Notes: a model not told the origin generated them from the sequence alone. A DNA stretch of 34,416 nucleotides from Deltaproteobacteria bacterium (GCA_016875025.1 VGSH01000021.1:1-34416), one strand, 5' to 3'; positions 1-8,320 are shown, counted from the first letter of the stretch. Program-made: numbers and translations.

Positions 1-1107
1 CCGGTTGCAGAATACGGACTCGGGCAGATTCTCGGCACTGCATTTCGTGCAGCGCCGCGCCTGAGGTTTTGTGTTTACCTGCTCAAGGCCGCAGTGCGAG
101 CAGAACCGGGCAGCGGGCGGCAGGTTCTTACCGCAGCTGGAACACTGAGAAAAGACCAGCATCTGATGACCGCAGGCCGGGCAGAAGCGCGCATCCCGGT
201 TGACCGGGTTTTTGCAGTCCGGACATGCCGGCTCTGCCTGCGCTGAGCCTTGGACTGCGGCCTGAAACATGGGCGCGCCCAGCATTGACGGCAGCATGAA
301 GCCGGCTCCCAAGCCCATGCCGGCCCCGGCCGCGCCCTCGTTGCCGGCCGCCTTTTCAAAGGCCATGGCCGCCTTCATTTGCATCAGTTTGTTCAGGTCA
401 TCGAATACGCCCAGCTTGCTCTTGTCGTCAATAGCCTGCTGCACCTCGGGCGGCGGGGTGATGGCGTTAATGTAGAGCGCCTGCAGGCCGAGGCCGAAGC
501 GTGAGAAGTCGCGCTCGAGGCGCTGTTGCAGGCCGACTGCCATTGCGTCGTATTTGCCGGGCAGGTTGATGAACGAGTCGAGTTCTTCGCCGATATAGTC
601 ATTGAAGCGTGATACGATCACGCGGCTGAGGTATTCCTCGATTTCTTCGGTTGTATATACGCCCTGCGTGCCGACAAGCGAGTTGATAAAAAGCACCGGC
701 TGGACAACTTGAATATTGAAAACTCCAAAAGCCCGCAGCCGGATCAGGCCCAGCTCGCTGTCCTTGAAAGCGACCGGGTCGCGGGTGCCCCATTTCAGGT
801 TGGCGAACACTTTCATGCTGGCGAAATAGACTTCGGCCCTGAGAGGGCTGGTGAAGCCCCAGGGCAGGCTGAGCGCCTTGGTCAAAATGGGAATGTTGGC
901 GGTTTTGAGGGTGTGGCGGCCGGCCGGAAACGCGTCATAGGCCTTGCCGTTGTAGAAGAATACGGCCGCCTGGCTTTCCCGAACAATCAGTTGCGCACCG
1001 AATTTGATTTCACCGGAGCCCTCCTCGGGAATGCGGTGCACGAGCTCCTGCCCGCTGTCGTCAAACCACTCGATGACCTCAAGAAAAACAAGATTGCTGG
1101 TGCCCAT
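1..1107 (-). CDS. SPFH-domain protein with C-terminal zinc ribbons (3' end outside window)
   Basis: Reading from ATG at 1107 the frame stays open for 369 codons to the window edge, so the C-terminus is missing. The N-terminal two thirds (about residues 20-245) read as an SPFH/band-7-like domain of the 'virion core protein' type, including segments such as SREAEVYF-like strands and GVFNIQVVQPVLFINSLVG. A Gly/Ala/Met-rich linker follows (about 250-290). Then come stacked CxxC zinc-ribbon motifs (CPDC, CPAC, CSSC, CSHC, CTKC), ending in FCNR at the edge. Proteins of this build are widespread in bacteria. They are thought to form membrane-associated or cytoplasmic oligomers, but their job is not settled. 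The start is supported by GAAAGGG about 6 bases upstream. It is divergent from the C45-type gene with a 236-base spacer. The architecture is clear; the function is unknown. Confidence 0.85.
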   Translation of the reverse strand, partial: MGTSNLVFLEVIEWFDDSGQELVHRIPEEGSGEIKFGAQLIVRESQAAVFFYNGKAYDAFPAGRHTLKTANIPILTKALSLPWGFTSPLRAEVYFASMKVFANLKWGTRDPVAFKDSELGLIRLRAFGVFNIQVVQPVLFINSLVGTQGVYTTEEIEEYLSRVIVSRFNDYIGEELDSFINLPGKYDAMAVGLQQRLERDFSRFGLGLQALYINAITPPPEVQQAIDDKSKLGVFDDLNKLMQMKAAMAFEKAAGNEGAAGAGMGLGAGFMLPSMLGAPMFQAAVQGSAQAEPACPDCKNPVNRDARFCPACGHQMLVFSQCSSCGKNLPPAARFCSHCGLEQVNTKPQARRCTKCSAENLPESVFCNR

Positions 1108-1247
1108 GGTCTGCCCTTTCAATAAGGTGAAACAGTTATGGTTTGTAGTATCATACAAGCGCCGATGATAAAAGCAGTTTTTAAAATACTGGTAAGCACT
1201 GCGGGAATGGGATTGAACAGCCGCTGTGGCGGTCTGGCTCCGGGGAT

Positions 1248-1276
1248 TTGCGCTCCGGGGTGTTTTAGCCTATACT
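1248..1276 (+). promoter_or_regulatory. Putative sigma-70 promoter for the C45-type secreted protein
   Basis: TTGCGC at 1248-1253 and TATACT at 1271-1276 are separated by 17 bases, about 65 bases before the GTG start at 1344. The -35 lies between two direct copies of GCTCCGGGG (1237-1245 and 1252-1260), which could be coincidence or a regulator site. Predicted from consensus only. Confidence 0.45.
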
Positions 1277-1343
1277 GTTTACATGTAGCTGCTGCAGGAA
1301 GGCATTTTTGAACGTAAAAATGTAGAGATAAGGAGTGTGTGCC

Positions 1344-3293
1344 GTGAACAGAATATCGGGCGTTCTGGTGTCAGGGGTTATTATGTTTGCTTTATGTGCC
1401 ACGCAGGCGGCAGCAGATGAGTGTTTTATAAGCCTGCCTGCCGGAAAGGCGTTACGCGAAGCAGTTGCTGTCGGATCAGCGCCTGCGGATGTGACGGACA
1501 CTATCGAGCTGCCGGACACAGACTGTGACGGGGTGCCGGATCAAGCCTGCCCTGAGTGCAGCCCGCCGCTTGCGGCGGATAACTGCCGCAGGACTCCCAA
1601 CGGTCCTGATCTGGGGACCTGTACAGCAGGGCTGCAGGACAACCGCGGCGAGACCTGCAGTGCTGACATGGATTGCGGAGCGGGAGGGGTGTGCAGCATG
1701 GCGCAGGAGGATGCAGACAGTGATGGTTTTGGCGATGCCTGCGACTACTGCAGCGGCAGCGGCGCATATGATATTGACAGTGACGGCCTGTGTGATGCTG
1801 ATGACAACTGTCCTACAGCGCCAAATCCCGGCCAGGAAGACTTCGACAGCGATGGGCTCGGTAATGAATGCAGCGGGGGCATTGACCGGATCGCGCCGGT
1901 GGCATCCTTCAGCGGCACCTGGTATGAAATCGGCCGTCAGGTCGGCCGTGCATACCCTGATAATATTATCCAGTTCGGCAAGCTCTTTCAAAACATCCTT
2001 GCAGGCTTCGGGCCTCCGGGCTGGGCAGCCCAGGGCTTTTATAACGAAACCGAGGCCTTGATCCCGCAGAGTGTGAAGGATCACATGGCGGGCATGGCAC
2101 AGGGGCTTGTCGAGGTTCGTCCGATAAGCCCTGCCATTGCGTGGGACCTTGTGCTTACGCAAAACATGGCCGTTGATCTGCTCAACATGGCGCGCAACAT
2201 GTCGCCGGTGCCTGATCCCCCTGTTGCGGAAATTCTGAAGCTGCTGCGCGGCTGCACGGGGTTTGCGGTATCCTCGAGTGCGGGGACCTTTCTGGCGCAT
2301 AATACGGACGCGCAGGGAACGGCCGGGGTTAATACGTCAGTCATTATGTACTGGCGGCCTTCAAACGGCGACTATGCCTATCTCACGTTTGATCCTCCGG
2401 GATGGGCTGATGTGGCATTCGGGCTGAATGAAAAGGGGATCGGAGCAACCGTGAACGCGGGCAGCCCGAATACCGATGCTGTGTTCGGGTATTATTACAC
2501 CTTCATGGTCAGGCATGCCATGGAGCATGCCGCTACGCTTGATGAGGCCGTGGCGGTTTTTGAAGACGTGTTTGACCGGGGCGAGAGCTTCGGCCCGACG
2601 GGGGCGCTTATTCATTTTGTCGACTTCAATACGGGCAGGATGGCGAAAATCCAGCTGCGTTCCGAGGTGATTGATGTGAGCTACGGAGAGGAGCGGGTTC
2701 CGGGTGTTGTCAGTATCGGCTCGGCGAATCATTTTGTCGGCGATTTCAATCCTGACCCCTCGTACTATTATGAATCTTCGTGGATGCGCTATGACCGTCT
2801 GTTTGATCTGCTTGCAGACCCTGCTTCAGCATATGACCTGGAAGCCTGCTGGGCAATTCTGAGTGATACCAACGAAGGGCTGGCCGACGACAATACCATT
2901 TCGAAGCAGGGCGATTTCGGCGGCAGTTCCACCACCTTCGGAACTATATTTACAAAAGACGGCTTGTACTATGCTCTCGGGCGTCCTGATGCCTATTTCG
3001 TGCAATACCCGGATGCACAGTTCGTCGCGGGCCTGTGCGGCCTGAGCGTCAGGCATAAGCCGCTGCGCGCAGAGAAACTGTTCAAACCGCGTACAATTGT
3101 GCTGCACATTGCCGGCGGGCATGGTTTTGATATCCATGGAGCAATCGACCTGGGCCCGCTCACCTGGCGGAAAGTATCTTTCAATAAGAAGAAAAACAGA
3201 CTGAAGGTTGTTGCCGTTGCGCCGGCAGGGCTTGAGCCGGGAGCCATACAGATCGGTGTCGGCGACTGCTTCGGTTGGGTCATGATAGAATAA
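1344..3293 (+). CDS. Secreted thrombospondin-3-repeat / C45-type Ntn-hydrolase (acyltransferase-like)
   Basis: The predicted protein has 649 residues. The GTG at 1344 is preferred because AAGGAG (1330-1335) sits 8 bases upstream; the frame is open from a GTG at 1335, but that codon overlaps the Shine-Dalgarno. A signal peptide (MNRISGVLVSGVIMFALCAT, cleavage near AAA-DE) indicates export. Residues about 50-180 are rich in Asp/Cys repeats (DTDCDGVPDQ, DADSDGFGDAC, DIDSDGLCDADDNC, DFDSDGLGNEC), as in calcium-binding thrombospondin type 3 repeats. From about residue 190 the protein resembles the C45 / acyl-CoA:6-aminopenicillanate acyltransferase group of N-terminal-nucleophile hydrolases. GCTGFAVS with Cys304 is the expected autocleavage/nucleophile site, followed by FLAHNTDA. 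These enzymes cleave or form amide bonds. The substrate is unknown; an extracellular amidase or acyltransferase is the best guess. Confidence 0.8.
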   Translation: MNRISGVLVSGVIMFALCATQAAADECFISLPAGKALREAVAVGSAPADVTDTIELPDTDCDGVPDQACPECSPPLAADNCRRTPNGPDLGTCTAGLQDNRGETCSADMDCGAGGVCSMAQEDADSDGFGDACDYCSGSGAYDIDSDGLCDADDNCPTAPNPGQEDFDSDGLGNECSGGIDRIAPVASFSGTWYEIGRQVGRAYPDNIIQFGKLFQNILAGFGPPGWAAQGFYNETEALIPQSVKDHMAGMAQGLVEVRPISPAIAWDLVLTQNMAVDLLNMARNMSPVPDPPVAEILKLLRGCTGFAVSSSAGTFLAHNTDAQGTAGVNTSVIMYWRPSNGDYAYLTFDPPGWADVAFGLNEKGIGATVNAGSPNTDAVFGYYYTFMVRHAMEHAATLDEAVAVFEDVFDRGESFGPTGALIHFVDFNTGRMAKIQLRSEVIDVSYGEERVPGVVSIGSANHFVGDFNPDPSYYYESSWMRYDRLFDLLADPASAYDLEACWAILSDTNEGLADDNTISKQGDFGGSSTTFGTIFTKDGLYYALGRPDAYFVQYPDAQFVAGLCGLSVRHKPLRAEKLFKPRTIVLHIAGGHGFDIHGAIDLGPLTWRKVSFNKKKNRLKVVAVAPAGLEPGAIQIGVGDCFGWVMIE

Positions 3294-3490
3294 TACGCCA
3301 GGATGCCCGGGCGTTGGAGCGCATCGTTGCAGAGCGGCTGAGAGAAGGGGCCCTTCAGACCGGCACCTTGCGGAATGTGTTCATGCAGTTAAAACAGGAC
3401 AAAAATGTTCTTTTTTGCCCGTGGACCGGTGCGCAGTTGCCGATGGCCGATATTCGGATTGCCATGCAGGCAGCTCAAGTCCTCAATTAG
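3275..3490 (+). CDS. Possible small hypothetical protein, overlapping the end of the C45 gene
   Basis: This is a 71-codon frame opening at TTG 3275, overlapping the upstream stop by 19 bases. From about residue 9 the sequence is protein-like (ARALERIVAERLREGALQTG) and amphipathic, and contains FCPWTGAQLP. Third positions look biased like the neighbours. There is no convincing Shine-Dalgarno, so expression would need translational coupling. It could also be the remnant of a decayed gene. I do not recognise a family. Confidence 0.3.
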   Translation: MGHDRIIRQDARALERIVAERLREGALQTGTLRNVFMQLKQDKNVLFCPWTGAQLPMADIRIAMQAAQVLN

Positions 3491-3683
3491 GTGTCACAGA
3501 TTTCAAACTGGTATCATCCTTGCAATATACAGGGGCATCAGTCGGCAGAATCCGGGAGATGTCGTGGTGTTGAGAAAAAGATATTTTCCCTTTGGTCGAC
3601 ATGGAAACGTGCTTACAGCAGTTCGTTACAGGCCATGTGAGCCGTTCCATAAACCCTGATCCACGATAAAGGATGCGGCTGTC

Positions 3684-5078
3684 ATGCACTACGGCGATGA
3701 TCACTGGCATGAGGAATGCGGTGTGTTCGGGATATATGGTGACCCGGAAGCGGCTGAAAAAACCTACCTGGGCCTGTATGCCCTTCAGCATCGCGGGCAG
3801 GAGAGCGCCGGCATCGCATCGACCGACGGCAGCTCCATTGCTCTAAAAAAAGGACTTGGGCTTTTGTGGTCCGTGTTTGCAGACCCGGCTGCCATGCCGC
3901 GCCTGCGCGGCAGCGCGGCCATCGGGCATAATCGCTATTCCACCCGGGGCGCAAGCGACATCATCAACGCGCAACCCATCTATATCGAGTCGCGCCTGGG
4001 CGAGATGGCCCTTGCCCATAACGGCACCATCACGAATGCCACTGATCTGCGCCGCAGCCTGCAGGAGCGGGGCGCCATCTTCCAGACAACCTCGGACAGC
4101 GAGATCATGCTCCATCTCATGGCCCATTCACGCGAGGAGTCGTTCATGGCCATTCTCAGGGATGCGCTCACGCAGCTGCAGGGAGCTTTCAGCCTCGTAT
4201 TGCTTACCCCTGAGCGCCTTATTGCCGTGCGCGATCCGTTCGGGTTCAGGCCCCTGTCGCTCGGCAGGCTGGGGCAGGCTCATGTTGTTGCCTCAGAATC
4301 CTGCGCCTTTGATATTATCGGTGCCGAGTATATCCGTTCGGTCGGTCCCGGTGAAATTCTTGAAATTGATGCTGCCGGCATGCGCACGCACCGTCTCAAT
4401 CCCGCTCCGCGCCTGTGCGCCTGCATTTTTGAGCATATCTATTTCGCGCGGCCCGACAGCCTGGTGTTCGGTGAAAAGGTTGATAAGGTCCGCAGGCGCC
4501 TGGGCAAAGAGCTTGCGCGCGAGGCGCCCTGCGAGGCTGATATCGTGATCGCAGTGCCGGACTCGGGCAATACGGCAGCGCTCGGGTATGCGCGCGAATC
4601 GGGCCTGCGCTATGAAATCGGCCTCATCCGCAATCACTATATCGGCCGCACCTTCATCGCCCCGCATCAGGACAAGCGCAATCTCGACGTGCGGGTCAAG
4701 CTCAACCCGGTCAGGGGCGTGATCGAGGGCAGGCGCGTGGTGTTGATCGATGACTCCATCGTGCGCGGTACCACCATGCGCCAGATCGTGCACCTGCTGC
4801 GTTCAAAGGGCGCAGCAGAGGTGCATGTCCGGATAAGTTCGCCGCCCATCGGGTATGCCTGCTATTACGGCATTGATATTTCCGATAAAGCCGAGCTGAT
4901 AGCCAATGCGCACAGCATTGAGTATGTCAGGGACTATATCGAGGCCGACTCGCTCGCCTATCTTTCAACGCAGGCCATGCTGCGCACGGTTGAGGACGGC
5001 AGCCAATACTGCACGGCCTGCTTCACCGGAGAATATCCCGGCCCGGTGCCGGAAGGGTTTCGCAAGATCGGGTTTTAG
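3684..5078 (+). CDS. purF: Amidophosphoribosyltransferase (glutamine PRPP amidotransferase)
   Basis: The product has 464 residues. PurF makes phosphoribosylamine from PRPP and glutamine, the first committed step of de novo purine synthesis, in the cytoplasm. The start is a class II glutamine amidotransferase: the EECGVFGIYG motif puts the catalytic Cys at residue 12 after an 11-residue propeptide that must be removed. The C-terminal phosphoribosyltransferase domain carries the PRPP loop VVLIDDSIVRGTT (about 352-364). Cysteines in CIFEHIYFARPDS (Cys247), YACYYGID and the C-terminal CTAC match the [4Fe-4S] ligands of the B. subtilis-type enzyme, so this is the Fe-S, propeptide-bearing class and not the E. 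coli class. AAAGGAT precedes the ATG. No other pur gene is adjacent; it stands alone before the synthetase-like gene. Confidence 0.95.
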   Translation: MHYGDDHWHEECGVFGIYGDPEAAEKTYLGLYALQHRGQESAGIASTDGSSIALKKGLGLLWSVFADPAAMPRLRGSAAIGHNRYSTRGASDIINAQPIYIESRLGEMALAHNGTITNATDLRRSLQERGAIFQTTSDSEIMLHLMAHSREESFMAILRDALTQLQGAFSLVLLTPERLIAVRDPFGFRPLSLGRLGQAHVVASESCAFDIIGAEYIRSVGPGEILEIDAAGMRTHRLNPAPRLCACIFEHIYFARPDSLVFGEKVDKVRRRLGKELAREAPCEADIVIAVPDSGNTAALGYARESGLRYEIGLIRNHYIGRTFIAPHQDKRNLDVRVKLNPVRGVIEGRRVVLIDDSIVRGTTMRQIVHLLRSKGAAEVHVRISSPPIGYACYYGIDISDKAELIANAHSIEYVRDYIEADSLAYLSTQAMLRTVEDGSQYCTACFTGEYPGPVPEGFRKIGF

Positions 5079-5437
5079 CAGACTGCAGCATCAATTTTTT
5101 TGTAACAAAAATGAACCTCGGTATGTTTTCTCAACAAAATTGTTGAAATATGCGGCGCACACCATAGTGCCTGAAGAAAAAACACCATCCCCTCACTCTG
5201 AGCCTGGCGAAGGCAGAACGGAGGCGGCATCTCACAGCAGGGTCGTTCATGGTTCGACAGGCTCTTCACGAACGGGAAAGCACATCCCCGGAAAGGTAAC
5301 CACAAACGGGTTGAACAGCCTGTCTGATGGCATGGGGGTTGCATTAAATAGAGGCTTGAATTATGATATGCGCTGTTTTGAGGTGCAGCCCGTGCCGGGC
5401 TGCCGGAGAGCACAACGTTTTATCGTGAGGAGATGTC
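5079..5437. other. Intergenic region with one dispersed-repeat copy
   Basis: This gap holds a T-rich stretch right after the purF stop (5092-5102) without a convincing hairpin. It also holds the composite dispersed repeat at 5189-5275 and the GAGGAG Shine-Dalgarno of the next gene at 5426-5431. I see no gene in it. Confidence 0.6.
5189..5275 (+). repeat. Composite dispersed repeat, copy 1 (diverged)
   Basis: This copy consists of a degenerate CTCTGAGCCTGGCGAAGG half (5189-5220) and a well-preserved GTTCATGGTTCGACAGGCTC..CACGAACGG half (5245-5275). The same two-part order occurs at 6811-6900 and, inverted, at 24194-24281. Each half is an imperfect palindrome. Confidence 0.75.
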
Positions 5438-6661
5438 ATGGCGTCGATCGGTGAGGAACTATTTCGTTTTCAGGCGGCTATCGTTCAGTCCGGCAATTCT
5501 TTTGAAGATTTTATCCGGCAGAACTATGTGCGCAACTGGATGAACGATACGATCCCGGCAGCCATGGCCGTGCGCACGAGCATGGTGACCGCAATCCACA
5601 ATTTCCTTGTTGATGAAGGCCTGATGAATCTTGAGCGCGTGCAGATGAGCCCGGTGACCGACCCTCTGGCCCATGACGTCGAGCATGTGCCTACGATTCA
5701 CTACAAGGGCATGCCCTATGTGTCAACGCATTCGATGATTTATTCAAAGTTCCTGGCGTGCTTCAACCCCGCGATTAAGGGTATTTTCGTCGATTCGCCC
5801 AATATCCGCCTTGAGCTTGAAAGTCCCTACCGGCAGCAGCGCGGCAAGTATCTGATCGATTTTTCACAGATCGATATCGAGCTCAGGCGCAACCGCGGGA
5901 TTGACCTTGCGACCTACAAGAGCTCGCCCAAAAAAGTGCAGGCAATTCTGCGTGAGGATTACGAAAAAATAATTGATTTCTTCGAGCGCATGATCATTGC
6001 GGCCTGCACGCGCATTGTTGAGAAAAACGAAACCGAGCTCAAGACGCTCGGCATAGCCATTGAGGTGCCAAAGCAGCCGTTCCCGCGGGTGACGCTTGCT
6101 GAGAGCGTTAAAAAATTCGGCAAGGCCGCGGTTGAGGCTCAGGTCGGTGAAACCATTGCCGGCCAGTTTTTCTGGATCACCGGGCTGATGCGCGAGAACT
6201 ACGACCTGATTTACCCCTACCTGCTGCCTGACGGCTCAAAGGTGCCCCTCGATGCGTTTACCTCGGACATGATCTACAACTATGATATATGCGCGAAATC
6301 GCTTCTGCGCGGCACCAACAAGTATACCCCGGCGCTTGAGATACTCTCCGGAGCGATCCGCGAATGGCTCTATGAGCCGATCGTGCAGCGCCTGCTTGAT
6401 AACCGCATCATTGCCGAGGCGCCGGTGTTCAGGGCCGGCGTGCTTGAAAATATTGAGGCCATGCAGGGTTACGGACCGTTCCTGACCGCTGTTCACATGA
6501 AGGATTCTGAAGGACGGCCGTATTTTCCTGAAACCATGGGCGGCGGAATCGGCGTGGAGCGCACGCTGTACGCGCTTTTGAAGGGCGCGAAGGTGGAAAA
6601 AATTGACGATGTCACCTGCTTCGGAAAAAATCCGGACACGTTCCCGATTTTTCTGTTTTGA
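5438..6661 (+). CDS. Stand-alone class II aminoacyl-tRNA-synthetase-like enzyme (Asp/Asn/Lys type core; possible asparagine-synthetase relative)
   Basis: The product has 407 residues, starting at ATG 5438 with GAGGAG 6 bases upstream. It has the three class II catalytic motifs. Motif 1 is around residues 43-73 (MAVRTSMVTAIHNFLVDEGL ending in SPVTDP). Motif 2 is around 122-150 (NIRLELESPYR then DFSQIDIELR). Motif 3 is GGGIGVER at 368-375. The order and flavour resemble AspRS/AsnRS cores, but no OB-fold anticodon-binding domain precedes the core. Known paralogs of this type include AsnA and the archaeal asparagine-synthetase-related proteins, which amidate free aspartate instead of charging tRNA. 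Lying between purF and an NrpR/Gdh pair, a role in amino-acid amidation is plausible but unproven. A tRNA- or protein-modifying ligase is an alternative. Confidence 0.7.
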   Translation: MASIGEELFRFQAAIVQSGNSFEDFIRQNYVRNWMNDTIPAAMAVRTSMVTAIHNFLVDEGLMNLERVQMSPVTDPLAHDVEHVPTIHYKGMPYVSTHSMIYSKFLACFNPAIKGIFVDSPNIRLELESPYRQQRGKYLIDFSQIDIELRRNRGIDLATYKSSPKKVQAILREDYEKIIDFFERMIIAACTRIVEKNETELKTLGIAIEVPKQPFPRVTLAESVKKFGKAAVEAQVGETIAGQFFWITGLMRENYDLIYPYLLPDGSKVPLDAFTSDMIYNYDICAKSLLRGTNKYTPALEILSGAIREWLYEPIVQRLLDNRIIAEAPVFRAGVLENIEAMQGYGPFLTAVHMKDSEGRPYFPETMGGGIGVERTLYALLKGAKVEKIDDVTCFGKNPDTFPIFLF

Positions 6662-6682
6662 TGCGTCCGCGCATCATTTATT
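6659..6682 (+). terminator. Weak hairpin terminator at the stop of the synthetase-like gene
   Basis: TGATGCG-TCCG-CGCATCA forms a 7-base-pair stem that includes the TGA stop codon and is followed by TTTATT. The stem is short and the T-run imperfect. Confidence 0.35.
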
Positions 6683-6737
6683 CGGCAGGCGGTTGAAAAA
6701 AACCCGGACGCGCGGTGCATGAAATTATGAGTTGTAG

Positions 6738-6757
6738 GGGCACGGCATGCCGTGCCC
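6738..6757. repeat. GGCATGCC-centred palindrome, copy 1
   Basis: This is a perfect 20-base palindrome (GGGCACGGCA plus its reverse complement), preceded by GTA. The same core recurs at 16131-16152 and 30692-30713, with a paired-change variant at 25511-25532. Confidence 0.85.
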
Positions 6758-6810
6758 TTGTTTTTTTCAATACATGAGAGCGTGTATCTGAACACTCCTG
6801 CCTGAAAAAA

Positions 6811-6900
6811 GTCCGTTCGCCCTGAGCCTGTCGAAGGGCGGAAAGGACAACGCATGTCACGCTGAGCCCGTTCATGGTTCGACAGGCTCACCACGAACGG
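6811..6900 (+). repeat. Composite dispersed repeat, copy 2
   Basis: GTCCGTTCGCCCTGAGCCTG..CGAAGGG is joined by about 30 bases to CCGTTCATGGTTCGACAGGC..CACCACGAACGG. It aligns along its whole length with the reverse complement of 24194-24281. Both halves are imperfect palindromes able to form cruciforms or RNA hairpins. Confidence 0.85.
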
Positions 6901-6928
6901 GGTTGTATGTGACCATTGAAGCGTGTTG

Positions 6929-6985
6929 CAGGGGCAGGCCTCTGTGCCTGCCCGGGTAGGGGCGAAAAATTTTCGCCCCTGCAGA
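6929..6985. repeat. Two adjacent hairpins of the GGGGC...GCCCC family
   Basis: The first hairpin is GGGGCAGGC-CTCTGT-GCCTGCCC (close match to 32692-32718). It is followed at once by GTAGGGGCGAAAA and its reverse complement TTTTCGCCCCTGC. Both share the outer GGGGC/GCCCC of the other palindromes but have different inner stems. Confidence 0.75.
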
Positions 6986-7022
6986 TAACGCCCTGATGAA
7001 TGATGCGCGCTCCGTGGGACGG

Positions 7023-7049
7023 GTCCGTCCTGCGCAGGACGGACGTTTT
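7023..7049. terminator. Palindromic terminator between convergent genes
   Basis: GTCCGTCCTG-CG-CAGGACGGAC is a perfect 22-base palindrome followed by GTTTTT on the plus strand, 10 bases from the stop of the minus-strand NrpR-like gene. The T-run favours plus-strand termination. No A-run precedes it for the minus direction. Confidence 0.55.
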
Positions 7050-7058
7050 TCAGGAGTC

Positions 7059-8066
7059 TTATAAGAACTCCTGCAGCCGCTGCTCCATCTGGTCATAGTG
7101 AAACAGCCTGTTAAAATCGATCAGCCCTGAGAGCGCACGTGAATACACGCGGTAGCCGGTTTCCTCAAGGATTGAAACCGGATTGAGCCCCCCGATGACA
7201 AGCGCACCGACCCTGCCTTCGCCGACCGGGATATCCAGCAGCGGCTGCCCCGGCCTTCCGATGCTCATAAATGCGCCCAGACCCGCCAGCTCAAGCTTTT
7301 CGGCAAGCTCGGCAACCCTGCTTCGGCTTTCAGCGGGAAATTCACGAAAGCCCACGCCGATGCGGCCGTTGCCGGTTTTGATGGCGCCCAGATAATTGGT
7401 CATGCCGCTGCGGATGAACACTTCGAGCGGATCGATGCTGGTGCCGTCGTACATGATGATTTCAACAAAGCGCACGGGTTTTTTATCACGCAGCTCGAGC
7501 ACCCCGCCGAAGCGCGAGTGTGTGGGAATGCCGTGCTGTAGAAGCACCCCGTTGACCGTAATGGAGCACACCGTGCAAATGCCGATCATACCTTTCGGCA
7601 CGGTCAGCTGACCCGTGCGCTCGCCGGGAGAGAGAAAGGCGATGAGATGTCCCATTGCATAGCCTTCTGCAAAAACCTTATGGATCATGGGCAGGCAGCT
7701 GTGCACCTGCCGGGGATCGGCAAGCGTGGTGTTGACAAGGACAGAGCCGGTGCGGGTCGCAAGGTCGAAACTCATACGGTAGGTCATCTGATCGATTTTC
7801 GCGGAAAGAAACCCCACACGCTCAATCGTATTGGTTGCCTCAAACTCGAACAGGCCACGCTCGGTAATACGATGGCCGCGCTTTTCGGTCTTCTCGATCA
7901 AGCCTTCATCGCACATATCCTGCAGATACAGCCGCACCGTGCGCTCGCTGATATCGTGACCCTGGGCGAGCAGTTCCTGGGCAACACGGGAGCTGCGCAG
8001 GGGTTTTTCAAAATCTCTCAGGATGCTCAAGATGGCATTTTTTTTTCTGGCGGTTTTTTCAAGCAT
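7059..8066 (-). CDS. nrpR: NrpR-family nitrogen-responsive transcriptional repressor
   Basis: The product has 335 residues, starting at ATG 8066 with AAAGG upstream. Residues 1-75 form a winged helix-turn-helix (RKKNAILSILRDFEKPLRSS, then ISERTVRLYLQDMCDEGLIE and KRGHRITERG). The rest is one NrpR regulatory domain (DUF128), with features such as IGICTVCSITVNGVLLQHGI and GALVIGGLNPVSILEETG. In methanogens NrpR senses 2-oxoglutarate and represses nitrogen-assimilation genes; those proteins commonly carry two regulatory domains, whereas this one has a single copy. It is divergent from gdhA, and the shared spacer has an NrpR-like palindrome, so repression of gdhA that is relieved when 2-oxoglutarate is high is the natural prediction. 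Family assignment is strong; target and ligand are inferred. Confidence 0.85.
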   Translation of the reverse strand: MLEKTARKKNAILSILRDFEKPLRSSRVAQELLAQGHDISERTVRLYLQDMCDEGLIEKTEKRGHRITERGLFEFEATNTIERVGFLSAKIDQMTYRMSFDLATRTGSVLVNTTLADPRQVHSCLPMIHKVFAEGYAMGHLIAFLSPGERTGQLTVPKGMIGICTVCSITVNGVLLQHGIPTHSRFGGVLELRDKKPVRFVEIIMYDGTSIDPLEVFIRSGMTNYLGAIKTGNGRIGVGFREFPAESRSRVAELAEKLELAGLGAFMSIGRPGQPLLDIPVGEGRVGALVIGGLNPVSILEETGYRVYSRALSGLIDFNRLFHYDQMEQRLQEFL

Positions 8067-8320
8067 TCCGGCAAAACCTTTCTGTTTAATTGCTGCAAAG
8101 TCAGGTCTTCAATTGCCGTTTTTTTGCTTGAAGCCTGGTGCGTGTGTTTCAGGGTAGCAAAAAATATATCGTTATACAAAGTGATTTTTACAACATAAAC
8201 ACAGAAAGACACACAAGCAAAGCGGTAAAGTCGCCGTTATTAAAAATTATTTAATGGCATTATTGCCGAAAAATTCAACAGTTCTTTATTGCGTCATTTA
8301 TCATAAGTATTTAATATTAA

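Larger units (their letters stand above)
6662..7058. other. Intergenic region packed with palindromic repeats
   Basis: The gap lies between two convergent genes and holds, in order: a degraded TIR fragment (GGCGGTTGAAAAAAACC, about 6690-6706), a GGCATGCC-centred palindrome (6738-6757), the composite dispersed repeat (6811-6900), two adjacent hairpins (6929-6985) and a terminator-like palindrome (7023-7049). I see no gene. Short frames here only read repeat-derived peptides. Confidence 0.75.

Noticed and set aside
1476-2300. 274-codon minus-strand frame opposite the C45-type gene
   Set aside because: It is a shadow of the GC-rich coding strand: His/Arg/Ala-rich, no family, no ribosome site, and the plus-strand protein has clear domains.
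6678-6894. Short minus-strand frames in the purine/NrpR gap
   Set aside because: They translate the dispersed repeats (NHER/RQAQGER-type peptides) and have no ribosome sites.
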